Source: Enterobacter vonholyi (GTDB taxonomy: Bacteria; Pseudomonadota; Gammaproteobacteria; Enterobacterales; Enterobacteriaceae). Taken from it: 64,000 nucleotides of DNA. How positions within the stretch are numbered: position 1 is the first letter of the stretch; every line of letters starts with the position of its first letter. The DNA is taken from contig NZ_VTUC01000002.1 of NCBI RefSeq assembly GCF_008364555.1, positions 389,627 to 453,626 of the forward strand. Direction: 5' to 3'. Below are positions 23,723 through 38,814 of the stretch, one piece after another. The translations under genes were made by a program, and so were the position numbers. The notes below the pieces were generated by a model, which did no database searches, was not told the origin of the DNA, and saw only the letters and a list, made by a program, of their open reading frames with translations.

Positions 23723-23741
23723 CGCCCCCGTAGCGGGGGCG
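23723..23741 (-). terminator. Hairpin between ycfT and mfd
   Basis: CGCCCCCG and CGGGGGCG with a TAG loop, followed on the minus strand by TTTA. A short, stable stem just past the ycfT stop; likely a terminator. Confidence 0.6.
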
Positions 23742-23750
23742 GAGAGGGCA

Positions 23751-24824
23751 TTAACGCGTTGAGGGGGACAGGGTCAGCGTAGACGGAGGAGAGAAGAAAA
23801 CGTCGCCAAACAGCGCGGTGGAGATCGTACGGACCCCGAGTCCGGCCAGGGCACAGATCAGCAGGCTGGCAAACGGGTAGACCAGAATTAAGGTGAGTTC
23901 AGCCCAGACCGGCCAGTAAGCGGCATTCATCTCGCCAATCAGGAACAGGCTGAAGGCCTCAATTAAGATGCGGTGGGTGGTATAAATCGCAATGGTATTG
24001 GAGCCAATCACGTTCAACAGGTTGTCAGGGTGAACGGCATAGCGCTGCTCAAAGCTGTAGAATAGCTTCATAATCAGCACAATCGACAGCAATGAGAGCA
24101 GCAGCGGAACGTTAGCAAACCACAGCACCACGGAGACGGCGGCGAAAGCGACGGTTGCCAGCCAGAGGCGGCGCAGGCTGACGCTTTTCATCCACGCCAT
24201 CAGCGTCGCGCCATACCACGCCCCGAGGCTGTAGTAGATCATGTTGCGGACCACGCTGTTCATTCCCCACCACGGTAGCGGCAGGAAGTTGATCGCGATG
24301 CTTGCCAGCGCCAGCAGTCCCAGCATCGGCAGCTTCCAGCGGCTCAGCAGTTTACACAGCGTGAAGTACACGACCAGGGCATACAGATACCACAGGCTTG
24401 TGCTGGCGGTGAGCATGCCTTGCACAAATCCCGAGAGCGAGTCGGCGTAGGCCGCGTTCGACGAGGTGGCAAGCTCGCGATCGGGCGCCAGCCAGGCATT
24501 CAGGTGGGTCAGCGCCTGCCATTGCAGAATCCCCCACAGCGCCAGCACCCAGACAATGCTCCAGATTCGCTTGTCGAGACTGGTTCGCCAGTCCACTTCG
24601 TCAATATAACGACGGATCAGATAGCCGGAGATAAAGAAAAAGACCGGCATACGGAAGGGGGCAAGATAGAGATTAAAATAGACCCAGCATTTGGCGAGAA
24701 GGCCGGAGAGCGGGTGTTGCAGCCCGATCAGGTGCGGATAAAACGTGATAACCGAATGATAGATAACCACCAGGCAGATACACAGCCCTTTTATCTGGTT
24801 AATCCATAATGCTTTTTGCTTCAT
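23751..24824 (-). CDS. ycfT: Acyltransferase-3 family membrane protein YcfT
   Basis: A multi-span inner-membrane protein of the acyltransferase-3 (OafA/YrhL) type, substrate unknown. The start at 24824 (MKQKALWINQIKG) gives 357 residues as in E. coli; the listed frame opens three codons earlier. The early helix ends with VIYHSVITFYPH, where the family catalytic His is found, and a second motif FRMPVFFFISGYLIRR follows. About ten hydrophobic segments are visible. Confidence 0.92.
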   Translation of the reverse strand: MKQKALWINQIKGLCICLVVIYHSVITFYPHLIGLQHPLSGLLAKCWVYFNLYLAPFRMPVFFFISGYLIRRYIDEVDWRTSLDKRIWSIVWVLALWGILQWQALTHLNAWLAPDRELATSSNAAYADSLSGFVQGMLTASTSLWYLYALVVYFTLCKLLSRWKLPMLGLLALASIAINFLPLPWWGMNSVVRNMIYYSLGAWYGATLMAWMKSVSLRRLWLATVAFAAVSVVLWFANVPLLLSLLSIVLIMKLFYSFEQRYAVHPDNLLNVIGSNTIAIYTTHRILIEAFSLFLIGEMNAAYWPVWAELTLILVYPFASLLICALAGLGVRTISTALFGDVFFSPPSTLTLSPSTR

Positions 24825-25029
24825 TGTTCGCAACTACCTTATTGCCATAGACGAACGAGCAATTGTTGTTAAACGAAACCGTGCTGTAATGGGTAACAGT
24901 CTGTATCAGGAGGTTTTTCGGAAAAGGTGGAGGTTATGAGATGCGGTTTCAGATATTAGTACCCTGATTTGTCTGAATTTTTTGGAAAAATGATTACCAA
25001 AGCTTACGGTTTCAGTCATTTACGCTTAA

Positions 25030-28218
<3,189 letters not shown>

Positions 28219-28271
28219 TTACGTCATGATCTAGCGGCTTTCGGGCCGCCAGGTTAAAAGAGGAATGCGTT

Positions 28272-29183
28272 ATGTATTACGGATTTGATATTGGCGGCAC
28301 CAAGATTGCGCTCGGCGTGTTTGATAAAAACCTCAAACTGCAGTGGGAAACCCGCGTTCCCACGCCGCGCGAAAGTTATGACGAATTTTTAACCGCCATT
28401 GCCGCGCTGGTGGCTCAGGCGGATGAACGCTTTGGGGTCAAAGGCAGCGTCGGCATTGGCATTCCGGGCATGCCCGAAACCGACGACGGTACGCTTTACG
28501 CGGCCAACGTGCCTGCCGCTAGCGGTAAACCGCTGCGCGCCGATCTCTCCGTGCTCCTTGAACGCGACGTGCGTTTAGATAACGACGCCAACTGCTTTGC
28601 GCTCTCCGAAGCCTGGGATGATGAGTTCCGTCAATATCCGCTGGTGATGGGGCTGATCCTCGGTACCGGCGTCGGCGGAGGAATCGTCATCAACGGTAAG
28701 CCCATCACCGGCCGCAGCTACATCACCGGCGAGTTTGGTCATATCCGCCTGCCGGTGGATGCGCTGGAGGTCGTCGGCCGTGATTTCCCGCTGACCCGCT
28801 GTGGCTGCGGGCAGCACGGCTGTATTGAGAACTACCTGTCAGGCCGCGGGTTTGCATGGCTTTACGAACACTTCTATCATCAGAAACTTGAGGCCCCTCA
28901 AATCATTACCCTGTGGGAGCAAGGGGATGCGCAGGCACGTGAGCACGTCGAGCGCTATCTGGATCTGCTGGCGGTGTGTCTGGGAAATATTCTCACCATC
29001 GTCGACCCGGATCTGCTGGTGATCGGGGGAGGGCTTTCAAACTTTACCGCGATTACGGAACGGTTGTCCGGGCGTTTGCCCCGACATTTATTGCCGGTTG
29101 CCCGCGTGCCGCGTATTGAACGCGCGCGACACGGGGACGCAGGAGGCATGCGCGGAGCCGCATTCCTTCATCTCACCGATTAG
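28272..29183 (+). CDS. nagK: N-acetyl-D-glucosamine kinase
   Basis: NagK phosphorylates GlcNAc released from murein turnover, the step after NagZ encoded upstream in this window. A ROK-family kinase: ATP motif [11 protein letters not shown] at the N-terminus, catalytic Asp in LDNDANCFA, phosphate loop GTGVGGGIV and the zinc Cys cluster CGCGQHGC. 303 residues, preceded by AAGAGGA. It follows lolE by 53 bases, as in E. coli. Confidence 0.97.
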   Translation: MYYGFDIGGTKIALGVFDKNLKLQWETRVPTPRESYDEFLTAIAALVAQADERFGVKGSVGIGIPGMPETDDGTLYAANVPAASGKPLRADLSVLLERDVRLDNDANCFALSEAWDDEFRQYPLVMGLILGTGVGGGIVINGKPITGRSYITGEFGHIRLPVDALEVVGRDFPLTRCGCGQHGCIENYLSGRGFAWLYEHFYHQKLEAPQIITLWEQGDAQAREHVERYLDLLAVCLGNILTIVDPDLLVIGGGLSNFTAITERLSGRLPRHLLPVARVPRIERARHGDAGGMRGAAFLHLTD

Positions 29184-29197
29184 TTTACGAGGTTTCT

Positions 29198-30019
29198 ATG
29201 CTGTCGCGTCGCCAGGGTCGACTCAGCCGTTTTCGCAAAAACAAACGCCGCTTGCGTGAGCGCTTGCGCCAGCGGATCTTTTTCAGAGACAGAATGATGC
29301 CAGAAGCGATGGATAAACCCAGAGTGGTGGTGCTGACCGGAGCGGGGATCTCGGCCGAGTCAGGAATTCGAACCTTCCGCGCGGCGGACGGACTGTGGGA
29401 AGAGCACCGCGTGGAGGATGTCGCCACGCCGGAAGGCTTTGCCCGCGACCCGGATCTCGTGCAGGCGTTTTACAACGCACGCCGTCGTCAGCTTCAGCAG
29501 CCTGACGTCGCGCCGAATGCGGCGCATCTGGCGCTGGCAAAGCTGGAAGAGGCGCTGGGCGATCGTTTTCTGCTGGTGACGCAGAATATCGACAATCTCC
29601 ACGAACGGGCCGGTAACAAGAACATCATCCACATGCACGGCGAGCTGCTCAAGGTTCGCTGCGCCTGGAGCGGTCAGGTGCTGGACTGGAAAGAGGACGT
29701 GCTGCCAGAGGATAAGTGCCACTGCTGCCAGTTCCCGTCGCGCCTGCGTCCTCACGTGGTCTGGTTTGGCGAAATGCCGCTGGGAATGGATGAGATCTAC
29801 AGCGCGCTGGCGATGGCCGACGTGTTTATCGCCATCGGAACATCCGGCCACGTTTACCCTGCGGCAGGGTTTGTCCACGAAGCGCGACTGCACGGTGCGC
29901 ATACGGTAGAGCTCAACCTTGAGCCAAGCCAGGTGGGCAGCGAGTTTGAAGAGAAACACTACGGCCTGGCAAGCACGGTCGTCCCGGAGTTTGTCGACAA
30001 GCTGCTGAAAGGGCTGTAA
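29198..30019 (+). CDS. cobB: NAD-dependent protein deacylase CobB
   Basis: CobB is the enterobacterial sirtuin that removes acetyl and succinyl groups, for example from Acs. The long form (273 residues) begins with a very basic N-terminal extension ([19 protein letters not shown]); an internal Met38 at MDKPRV would give the short form reported for E. coli. The Rossmann motif [21 protein letters not shown], catalytic His in HMHGEL and the zinc Cys pair CHCC are present. It ends six residues earlier than the 279-residue E. coli form. Confidence 0.96.
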   Translation: MLSRRQGRLSRFRKNKRRLRERLRQRIFFRDRMMPEAMDKPRVVVLTGAGISAESGIRTFRAADGLWEEHRVEDVATPEGFARDPDLVQAFYNARRRQLQQPDVAPNAAHLALAKLEEALGDRFLLVTQNIDNLHERAGNKNIIHMHGELLKVRCAWSGQVLDWKEDVLPEDKCHCCQFPSRLRPHVVWFGEMPLGMDEIYSALAMADVFIAIGTSGHVYPAAGFVHEARLHGAHTVELNLEPSQVGSEFEEKHYGLASTVVPEFVDKLLKGL

Positions 30020-30032
30020 CGGCAATCGCCTG

Positions 30033-30062
30033 AAAAGGCACCCGCCCAGCGGGTGCCTTTTT
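30033..30062 (+). terminator. Bidirectional terminator cobB / chemoreceptor gene
   Basis: AAAAGGCACCCGC pairs with GCGGGTGCCTTTTT around CCA. T-runs appear on both strands, suiting two convergent genes. Confidence 0.92.
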
Positions 30063-30064
30063 GT

Positions 30065-32002
30065 TTATGAATGGAAGAACGCCAGCGTCTTCTCGAGAGA
30101 TTTAGCCTGCTCATCAAGCGAGAGCGCCGCAGCGGAGATCTGCTGAACCAGAGAGGCGTTCTGCTGGGTCGTGCTGTCCATCTGGTTAACGGCGGTACTG
30201 ACCTGGCTTATCCCGCGGTTCTGCTCGTCCAGCGCCTGGACAATGTCGTTGATGACCAGATGCACGTGCGACACCGCCTCAATCACCTGTTTCATCATTA
30301 CGCCGGTTTCATTGACCAGCTCAACGCCTTTGCTGACGCGGCCTGAGGACTCGGCAATCAGCTGGGAAATTTCTTTAGCCGCGTTAGCGCTTCGCTGGGC
30401 AAGGTTGCGCACTTCACCTGCGACAACTGCGAAACCGCGACCCTGTTCGCCCGCGCGCGCCGCTTCAACGGCCGCATTCAGCGCCAGAATATTGGTCTGG
30501 AAGGCGATGCCGTCGACGATGCTGTTAATCTCACCGATCTTACGCGCGCTCTCGTCAATCTCTCCGATCACCATCACCACGTCGTTTACCAGCGTTTCGC
30601 CATGCCCGGCGAGGCTCGCGGCGCGATCGGTCAGCGTGGTCGCCTTGTGGGCGTTGTCGGCATTATTTTTCACCGTGACCGAAATCTCTTCCATGCTGGC
30701 TGCTGTTTCAACAATCGCCGCCGCCTGTTCTTCGGTACGTGAGGCGAGGTCAAGGTTGCCCGCCGAAATTTCGCTGGTGCCGCCGTGCACGGAGTGGCTG
30801 GCTTCGCTGATGTTGTCGACGATGCGCTTGAGCTGCGTCTGCATGGTGTGCAGGGCATAAAAAATGCTGTGGGTATCCCCGGAACGAACCGGGATGGTGT
30901 TATTCAGATCTCCCCGGGCAACGGCCAGGGCGATCCCGGCGGCCTCCGAAGGTTCCCCTCCAACCGGACGGTCAACCTTGCGGGTAAAGATCTGGGCCAT
31001 CACCAGGCTGACCGCAACGATGCTTAACATCATCATCATGATGGCTTTCAGTAAAAATGCCCGCGCTTCGGCCATCACTTCGCTAACCGGAGTAATAATG
31101 GCCAGCTTCCACGGCGTCTGGCTGTTACCGACGGCGATGTCCTGCCAGGTGATGAACACCTCTTCCATCAGCAGCGGATCGTATACCCGGGTGACGTCAT
31201 GACCGGCAATCTGACCCGCGTATGGCTTGCCTGCCGCCTGTTTGTCCGGGCTGGACACCACGTTATTACCCGCTGAGAGGAGCAGGGCGTAGCCTGTGCC
31301 GTTCCACGGTTTAATCGCGCCGATCGTGGACTGCAGCGTGGCGAGGGAGAAGTCAGAGGTGACCGAGCCCAGAAACTGGCCGTCACGCATGATGGGTGCG
31401 GCAATCGAGGTAAGCATCACGTCCACGCCGTTGTAGGGGTAAATATAGGGCTCGATGATCACATCTTTATGCCGCTGTTTCGGCAGCAGGTAATAATCAC
31501 CGCTGCCGGGGGTTTCGATGTCAGTCAGCAGGTGTAATGCCGGTTTGCCGGTGGCATCGCGGTCGACGTAGCGGGCGTAGCGTCCGGCAGGATCTTCACC
31601 GCTCTGACCGGCAAAGGCGGCATCTTTATCGTCGAACGCGTTGGGCTCAAAGGCCATCGACATGGAGAGAAACTGTGGGTGAGCCGAGAGGTAGTGGATA
31701 AGCAGCTGGTTCAGGCTCTGGCGGTCGGATACGCCCGCCTCGCGCAGTGCCAGGGCGCTGTTGCCCATATCCCGGGCGGCAGTCAGGGCGGAATCCAGCT
31801 GTTTGCTGACCTGTAAAGCCTGTACCTCGGCTATCTGGCGGATATGTTTTTTGGCCAGCACCTCCTGCTGCGCCATCCACTGCCACATCATAAACCCGAT
31901 CGTTGCCGTAAAGCCCACCGTCACGGTGAGGAAAATGGACAATAGCATCAACGTCTTGACTCTTATTTTTTGTTTTCGGACCATGGCGTCTTTCATTCTC
32001 AT
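30065..32002 (-). CDS. Methyl-accepting chemotaxis protein with dCache-type sensor
   Basis: A chemoreceptor of 645 residues. It has an N-terminal membrane helix (about 17-40), a periplasmic region of about 270 residues with dCache-like features ([27 protein letters not shown]), a second helix (about 318-340), HAMP and a signalling domain with the hairpin tip [20 protein letters not shown] and methylation helices. No C-terminal CheR-binding pentapeptide is seen (it ends LAFFHS), so its adaptation likely relies on other receptors. The ligand is unknown. Upstream, TTATCGGA (32042-32049) on the + strand is a 7/8 match to a sigma-28 -10 element read on the minus strand. Start choice among Met1, Met3 and Met7 is open. 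Confidence 0.92.
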   Translation of the reverse strand: MRMKDAMVRKQKIRVKTLMLLSIFLTVTVGFTATIGFMMWQWMAQQEVLAKKHIRQIAEVQALQVSKQLDSALTAARDMGNSALALREAGVSDRQSLNQLLIHYLSAHPQFLSMSMAFEPNAFDDKDAAFAGQSGEDPAGRYARYVDRDATGKPALHLLTDIETPGSGDYYLLPKQRHKDVIIEPYIYPYNGVDVMLTSIAAPIMRDGQFLGSVTSDFSLATLQSTIGAIKPWNGTGYALLLSAGNNVVSSPDKQAAGKPYAGQIAGHDVTRVYDPLLMEEVFITWQDIAVGNSQTPWKLAIITPVSEVMAEARAFLLKAIMMMMLSIVAVSLVMAQIFTRKVDRPVGGEPSEAAGIALAVARGDLNNTIPVRSGDTHSIFYALHTMQTQLKRIVDNISEASHSVHGGTSEISAGNLDLASRTEEQAAAIVETAASMEEISVTVKNNADNAHKATTLTDRAASLAGHGETLVNDVVMVIGEIDESARKIGEINSIVDGIAFQTNILALNAAVEAARAGEQGRGFAVVAGEVRNLAQRSANAAKEISQLIAESSGRVSKGVELVNETGVMMKQVIEAVSHVHLVINDIVQALDEQNRGISQVSTAVNQMDSTTQQNASLVQQISAAALSLDEQAKSLEKTLAFFHS

Positions 32003-32041
32003 CTCCCGTAATGTTGTGCATGTCGGGCAGGCACACAGTAC

Positions 32042-32049
32042 TTATCGGA
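32042..32049 (-). promoter_or_regulatory. Possible sigma-28 (FliA) -10 element
   Basis: On the minus strand this reads TCCGATAA, one base from the FliA -10 consensus GCCGATAA, 40 bases before the chemoreceptor gene. The matching -35 (TAAA) is weak, so this is tentative. Confidence 0.35.
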
Positions 32050-32233
32050 TATTTCATCCTCTTTCTGTAGAGCGCCGGATATATTTAATTTAAATTCCAG
32101 AATATTTAATCCCGTTAATTAGTGTGGATGCTTTTATTTTGTGCATTCAATCAAAATAGCGCTCGATAATGCTCGTTATCATCGTGTAGAAAGAGGATGC
32201 TAATAAATATTAAGTGGTAAAGGAGGATGGGAT

Positions 32234-33463
32234 ATGTACGGATTTATTGCGCGACAACCCATTTTTAACCCTGAGATGAAGACGGTGGCCTATGAGCTGC
32301 TCTTCAGAGACGGGATGACAAACCGTTTTCCGGATGTGTCGGCGGAATATGCCACCTCCAGAATGATATCCGATCAGTTTTTATGCGTGCCGTCCCAGCG
32401 CATCGCCGGGGCACATACTTCGTTTATTAATTTCCCTTCGCGAATGGTCATAGACCGCAGTGGAGAAGCGCTGGATAAAGAGAGCGTGGTCATTGAGATC
32501 CTTGAAGATGCTGTGCCGGGAGCGGAACTGCTGCAGGCCGTCAGGGAGATGAATGCGCATGGTTATCAGTTTGCGCTTGATGATTTCACCCTTGCACCAG
32601 AATGGGATGCTTTTTTACCCTATATTTCAATACTGAAATTTGACGTCAGAAATTACACCTTAGCGCAAATTAAACAGTATCTGAAAACGCGTAAACATCT
32701 GACCGGTCATATTAAATATCTCGCTGAAAAAATTGAGACTAAAGAGGAATTCAACCAATACAGGGACGAGGGGTTTTCCCTTTTTCAGGGCTATTTTTTC
32801 TGCCGCCCGGAGGTCATTAAATATAAACGGCTGTCGCAAAATCAGCTGGCGATTTTTCGACTGCAAATGGAGGTCGGACGCAATAAGCCTGATTTTCGAA
32901 TTATCGAGTCGTTGATAAAAACCGATCTTACGCTCTCTTATAAAATCATGCGCTATATGAAGCATACGGCGTTTAAGCATGTCGGCGCCTGTAATTTCAG
33001 CAAGTTAACCCTGAGCGAGGTGCTCAGGTATCTTGGCGAAAATCAGCTCCGACGGTTTGTTGCCGTCGTGGTCCTCGCCAGTGCGGGCAATGATACCGTC
33101 AGCGAGCTTTATCCGCTGAGCATGATGCGCGGTAAGTTCTGCGAGCTGATCGCAGAGACGATGAACGAACCGATTCTGGCTGAAAATGCGTTCATGTGCG
33201 GCCTGTTTTCTCTTCTGGATACCCTCCTTGAGCTGCCGATGGCAGAGTTGATGAAGCAAATTGCGGTCCCGCAGAGCGTGAGCAACGCGCTTTGTCATCA
33301 GGAGGGACGGTTAGCCGATATGATTAACCTTTGCCGTTACTATGAACAGCAGCAGTGGGGCGAAGCGACCAGAGTACGCCAGAGGCTGGGGCTGTCGGAT
33401 GAAGAAGTGGTTGAGGCGATGCGAAAGGCGACGATCTGGGCAGGAGAGAATGCGGTCAGTTAA
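32234..33463 (+). CDS. Degenerate EAL domain plus HDOD domain protein
   Basis: A 409-residue signalling protein of the YuxH/CdgJ type. Residues about 1-200 are an EAL-like domain: YELLFR replaces YEALLR, IEILED, ALDDF and LAEKIET are kept, but the DDFGTGYSSL loop is replaced by DDFTLAPEWDAF, so phosphodiesterase activity is doubtful. Residues about 200-400 form an HDOD domain (LIKTDLTLSYKIMRYMK, LRRFVAVV). Related proteins influence motility and biofilm in other gammaproteobacteria. It is divergent from the chemoreceptor gene, with a strong AAAGGAGG site. Both may be c-di-GMP/motility cargo; that is inference. Confidence 0.85.
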   Translation: MYGFIARQPIFNPEMKTVAYELLFRDGMTNRFPDVSAEYATSRMISDQFLCVPSQRIAGAHTSFINFPSRMVIDRSGEALDKESVVIEILEDAVPGAELLQAVREMNAHGYQFALDDFTLAPEWDAFLPYISILKFDVRNYTLAQIKQYLKTRKHLTGHIKYLAEKIETKEEFNQYRDEGFSLFQGYFFCRPEVIKYKRLSQNQLAIFRLQMEVGRNKPDFRIIESLIKTDLTLSYKIMRYMKHTAFKHVGACNFSKLTLSEVLRYLGENQLRRFVAVVVLASAGNDTVSELYPLSMMRGKFCELIAETMNEPILAENAFMCGLFSLLDTLLELPMAELMKQIAVPQSVSNALCHQEGRLADMINLCRYYEQQQWGEATRVRQRLGLSDEEVVEAMRKATIWAGENAVS

Positions 33464-33465
33464 TC

Positions 33466-33497
33466 CTTCCTCACGCCGTACAGGCGGCGTGAGGAAG
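33466..33497. repeat. Inverted repeat between convergent EAL-HDOD gene and potD
   Basis: CTTCCTCACGCC pairs with GGCGTGAGGAAG over an 8-base loop. No T-run follows on either strand, so it may be a weak or Rho-assisted end signal. Confidence 0.5.
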
Positions 33498-33509
33498 AAC
33501 GCGATACCG

Positions 33510-34544
33510 TTACCGGCCCGCTTTTAACTTCTGGTAATACTCTTCGTAGAGGCGGCTGGCGTCGCCGACATCGTTCTGCCATTCGCCTTTGCTGATGGTT
33601 TCGGCATCCGGATAGAGCGATTTATCGTTAGCCACTTCAGGCTTCAGCAGCTTGCGTGCGGCGAGGTTTGGCGTCGGGTAGCCAATAGTCTCGGCAACCT
33701 GTTTCGCCACGTCCGGGCGCAGCAGGAAGTTAATCAGCTTATGCGCCCCTTCAACGTTTTTCGCATTGGCCGGAATAGACAGGCTGTCCATCCAGAAGAT
33801 CCCACCTTCTTTCGGCCAGACCACCTCAAGCGGCGTACCGGCCTGACGGGCAACATACGCGGAGCCGTTCCAGACCATCCCCAGATTCACTTCGCCTTCC
33901 ATATACGGGTTTGCCGGGTTATCAGAGTTGAATGCCGCCACGTTAGGCATCAGCTTTTTCAGCTCGGCATACGCCGCTTCAATCTCTTTAGGATCCGTCG
34001 TATTGCCCGAGTAGCCCAGCTTGCGCAGTGCCACCTGGAACACTTCGCGCGCGTCGTCTGTCAACAGCAGGCTGCCCTTGTATTCCGGTTTCCACAGATC
34101 GGCCCAGCTTGTCACCGATTTCGGATCGACGGCCTCGCTGTTAACGCCAATCGCGGTTGCCCCCCAGATATACGGAATGGAGTAGTCGTTATTCGGGTCG
34201 AACGGCTTGTTGAGCATCTCAGGATCGAGGTTTGAAAAATGGGTTAGCTTCGTTTTATCGATCTTCTGAATCATGCCCTCTTTGCGCATTTTGTCGACAA
34301 AGTAGGTGGAAGGAACCACCAGATCGTACGCGCCATCTTTGTAAGTTTTCAGCTTGGCGTACATGGTTTCATTCGACTCGTAGGTCGAGTAGATCACTTT
34401 GATGCCCGTCTCCTTTGTGAACTGTTCCAGCAGGCCCGGCGGCACGTACTCGGTCCAGTTGTAGAAGTAGAGCGTTTTGCTGTCATCAGCGTGCGCGGAA
34501 CCCATGCCGAGCACCAGCGCCGCAGCGGCGAGCATTTTTTTCAT
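33510..34544 (-). CDS. potD: Spermidine/putrescine-binding protein PotD
   Basis: PotD is the periplasmic spermidine-preferring receptor for PotABC. 344 residues, with a signal peptide ending at GMGSAHA. The ligand-binding blocks YNWTEYVPPG, STYESNETMY and WADLWKPEYKG are visible. Its start overlaps the potC stop by 4 bases on the minus strand. The four genes run potA-potB-potC-potD. Confidence 0.97.
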   Translation of the reverse strand: MKKMLAAAALVLGMGSAHADDSKTLYFYNWTEYVPPGLLEQFTKETGIKVIYSTYESNETMYAKLKTYKDGAYDLVVPSTYFVDKMRKEGMIQKIDKTKLTHFSNLDPEMLNKPFDPNNDYSIPYIWGATAIGVNSEAVDPKSVTSWADLWKPEYKGSLLLTDDAREVFQVALRKLGYSGNTTDPKEIEAAYAELKKLMPNVAAFNSDNPANPYMEGEVNLGMVWNGSAYVARQAGTPLEVVWPKEGGIFWMDSLSIPANAKNVEGAHKLINFLLRPDVAKQVAETIGYPTPNLAARKLLKPEVANDKSLYPDAETISKGEWQNDVGDASRLYEEYYQKLKAGR

Positions 34545-35332
34545 TTCATTGTCCCCTGAGATTTTGTTTTATCACGAGCAATAACCTGGCTGGCGATCAC
34601 CAGAACCAGCGAAAATACCAGCAGAATGGTTGCCAGCGCGTTCACCTCGGGTGAAACGCCGACTTTCACCATCGAATAGATTTTCAACGGCAGAATTTCA
34701 TAGCTCGGCCCGGTCACGAAGGAGGAGACCACCACGTCATCCATCGACAGGGTAAAGCTCAGCAGCCATCCGGCCGCCACGGCGGGCATCGCCAGCGGCA
34801 GGATGATTTTGCGCAGGATGGTCATCTCGCTGGCGCCCAGATCTTTCGCCGCCTCCAGCATGCGCACGTCGAACCCTTTCAGGCGCGCAAAGACGGTCAC
34901 CACCACAAACGGCAGGCAGAAGGTGATATGGGAAAACAGCAGCGACCAGAAGCCAAGCTGTACGCCCAGCAGCATAAACAGCACCAGCAGCGAAATCGCC
35001 ATCACGATATCCGGCGACATCATCACCACAAACAGCATGCCGCTGACGAACGGTTTACCGCGAAAGCGGTAGCGGTAGAGCGCCACGGCGGTCAGTGAAC
35101 CAATTAGCGTGGCGAAGGTGGCGGAGAAGATCGCCATCGTCAGCGAGTGCTGAGCGGCCTGCAGCAGGCTGTCGTTGTTCATCAGCAGGCTGTACCAGCT
35201 GGTGGTAAAGCCCTGCCAGTTAATCCCGAAGCGTGAGCTGTTAAACGAGTTCACGATCAAAATAACGATCGGGATATACAGGTAAGCGTAAATGGCGGTC
35301 ATAAAACCGCCGCGAAGCAGTCGACCGATCAT
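34541..35332 (-). CDS. potC: Spermidine/putrescine permease PotC
   Basis: Inner-membrane permease subunit; 263 residues with six predicted helices and the EAA loop EAAKDLGASEMTILRKIILP contacting the PotA ATPase. Starts with ATG overlapping the end of potB. Confidence 0.97.
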   Translation of the reverse strand: MIGRLLRGGFMTAIYAYLYIPIVILIVNSFNSSRFGINWQGFTTSWYSLLMNNDSLLQAAQHSLTMAIFSATFATLIGSLTAVALYRYRFRGKPFVSGMLFVVMMSPDIVMAISLLVLFMLLGVQLGFWSLLFSHITFCLPFVVVTVFARLKGFDVRMLEAAKDLGASEMTILRKIILPLAMPAVAAGWLLSFTLSMDDVVVSSFVTGPSYEILPLKIYSMVKVGVSPEVNALATILLVFSLVLVIASQVIARDKTKSQGTMK

Positions 35333-36169
35333 TCGAGTTCCACCTTCTTGTTCAGCAGCCGTGAAGCGCGCCAGTAGACCAGCAGCATCAGACCCATCAC
35401 CACCGTCAGCGTGATGCTGGTGGCGGACCCGAACGGCCAGTCGCGAATGTTCAGGAACTGACTCTTGATCACATTCCCAATCAGCAGGTTTTTCGCGCCA
35501 CCCATCAGGTCAGAAACGTAGAACAGACCCATGGCCGGAAGCATTACCAGCAAACAGCCCGCGATAATGCCGGGCATGGTCAACGGGATGATAATGCGGA
35601 TAAAGGTCTGGAGCTTGTTGGCTCCCAGATCTCTTGCCGCTTCCAGCAGCGGTTTATCCAGCTTCTCAATGCTGGAGTAAAGCGGCATTACCATAAACGG
35701 CAGCAGGATATAGACCAGGCCGATAATGACCGCGCTCGGGGTAAACATGATGCGGATCGGCGTATCAATCACCCCCAGCCACAGTAGAAACTCATTGAGG
35801 TAGCCTTTGGTGCTGAGGAAGATTTTCAGCCCGTAGATGCGGATTAACGAGTTGGTCCAGAATGGAACAATCAGTAAAAACAGCAGCAGGGGCCGCACCT
35901 TTTGCGGCAGGCCCGCGAGGAACCATGCGAAGGGATACCCGAGCACCAGGCAGGCAACGGTGGCAATTAGCGCCATATTGAGCGAGTGCAGCAGCACGTC
36001 AAAATAGAGCGGATCGAGCAGGCGCGCGTAGTTATCCAGCGTAAAGACCAGCGAAACGAAGTTTGCGTCGTCGCGGGTCAGGAAGCTGGTGGCGATGATC
36101 ATCAGGTTGGGTAAAAAGACAAACAACACAAGCCAACCGACGATCGTGGCAATCACCACATTCTGGAAC

Positions 36170-36186
<17 letters not shown>
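35329..36186 (-). CDS. potB: Spermidine/putrescine permease PotB
   Basis: Partner permease of PotC. The start at 36186 ([11 protein letters not shown]...) gives 285 residues; the frame opens four codons earlier, inside potA. The EAA loop [20 protein letters not shown] is present, with six hydrophobic segments. It overlaps potA by 17 bases, so translation is coupled. Confidence 0.95.
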
Positions 36187-37282
<1,096 letters not shown>

Positions 37283-37549
37283 TTTTTGCGCTGTCCCATA
37301 TAGACGCCTCAGGCAGCAGACTGAAGCGGGGTTTGTGTGTAACCACCTTGGTGACTCGTAATGAGGGCGGACATTCTACGGCAATCCCCGGTAATCGCCA
37401 ATCCTTGTCACTGATTCATAAGCTACATTTACTAACGCATAACGATATAAACGGAAAATATTCTCGTTTGCGGGATAAAAGTGACCTGACGCAATATTTG
37501 CGTTTTGATGCTTATTGATAATGTTGTCACAAAAAGTGAGGGTGACTGC

Positions 37550-38773
37550 ATGGATAAATTACTTGAGCGTTTTTTACAGTACGTTTCGCTGGATACCCAA
37601 TCTAAACCGGGTGTTCGCCAGGTGCCGAGCACCGAAGGCCAGTGGAAGTTATTAAACCTGCTGAAAGAGCAGCTTGACGCCATGGGGCTGGTCAACGTCA
37701 CGTTAAGCGAGAAAGGCACTGTGATGGGAACGCTGCCGGCGAATGTCCCGGGTGACATTCCGGCGATTGGCTTTATCTCCCATGTCGACACCTCTCCTGA
37801 TTTTAGCGGTAAAAATGTGAACCCGCAGATTGTGGAAAATTACCGCGGCGGTGACATTGCGCTGGGCATTGGCGACGAAGTGCTCTCGCCCGTGATGTTC
37901 CCGGTGCTGCATCAGCTGCTGGGCCAGACGCTGATCACCACCGACGGGAAAACCCTGCTGGGGGCGGATGACAAAGCGGGGATCGCGGAAATCATGACGG
38001 CGCTGGCGGTGCTGAAGGGCAAAGATATTCCGCACGGCGACATCCGCGTGGCCTTTACGCCGGATGAAGAGGTCGGCAAGGGCGCGAAGCACTTCGACGT
38101 GGACGCCTTTAACGCCCAGTGGGCCTACACCGTCGACGGTGGTGGCGTCGGTGAGCTGGAATATGAAAACTTCAATGCCGCGTCCGTCACGATCAAAATT
38201 GTCGGCAACAACGTTCACCCCGGTTCGGCGAAAGGCGTCATGGTGAACGCGCTGTCGCTGGCGTCGCGAATTCATGCGGAAGTCCCGGCGGAAGAGAGCC
38301 CCGAACAGACCGAGGGGTATGAAGGTTTCTATCACCTGACCAGCATCAAAGGCACCGTGGACAGCGCGCAGATGCACTACATCATCCGCGATTTCGACCG
38401 TAAAGCCTTTGAGGCACGCAAGCGTAAGATGATGGAGATCGCCAAAAAGGTGGGTAAGGGCCTGCATCCCGACTGCTACATTGAGCTCATCATCGAAGAC
38501 AGCTATTACAATATGCGCGAGAAGGTGATGGCGCATCCGCATATTCTCGATATCGCCCAGCAGGCGATGCGCGACTGCGATATTGAACCGATATTAAAAC
38601 CGATTCGCGGCGGCACCGACGGTTCTCAGCTGTCATTCATGGGGCTACCGTGCCCGAACCTGTTTACCGGTGGCTACAACTACCATGGCAAGCATGAGTT
38701 TGTGACGCTGGAAGGAATGGAAAAAGCGGTGAAGGTGATAGTGCGGATAGCGGAGTTGACCGCGAAGCGGTAA
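37550..38773 (+). CDS. pepT: Peptidase T (tripeptidase)
   Basis: PepT is a cytosolic zinc aminotripeptidase. The start at 37550 ([13 protein letters not shown]) gives 407 residues; upstream in-frame Met lacks support. M20-family ligands are visible: [27 protein letters not shown] and the C-terminal [23 protein letters not shown] at 37505-37519 resembles an FNR dyad imperfectly; pepT is FNR-activated in Salmonella. Confidence 0.96.
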   Translation: MDKLLERFLQYVSLDTQSKPGVRQVPSTEGQWKLLNLLKEQLDAMGLVNVTLSEKGTVMGTLPANVPGDIPAIGFISHVDTSPDFSGKNVNPQIVENYRGGDIALGIGDEVLSPVMFPVLHQLLGQTLITTDGKTLLGADDKAGIAEIMTALAVLKGKDIPHGDIRVAFTPDEEVGKGAKHFDVDAFNAQWAYTVDGGGVGELEYENFNAASVTIKIVGNNVHPGSAKGVMVNALSLASRIHAEVPAEESPEQTEGYEGFYHLTSIKGTVDSAQMHYIIRDFDRKAFEARKRKMMEIAKKVGKGLHPDCYIELIIEDSYYNMREKVMAHPHILDIAQQAMRDCDIEPILKPIRGGTDGSQLSFMGLPCPNLFTGGYNYHGKHEFVTLEGMEKAVKVIVRIAELTAKR

Positions 38774-38778
38774 GAAAA

Positions 38779-38803
38779 GCCCGGTGGCAAAGCGCCACCG
38801 GGC
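38779..38803 (-). terminator. Terminator after roxA (minus strand)
   Basis: GCCCGGTGGC and GCCACCGGGC, 5-base loop; on the minus strand it runs into TTTTCTTA. It can also serve convergent pepT. Confidence 0.85.
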
Positions 38804-38814
38804 ATTAAGGCGAC

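Noticed and set aside
37505..37519. FNR-like dyad before pepT
   Set aside because: The right half reads ATTGA instead of ATCAA; noted under pepT but not called as a site.
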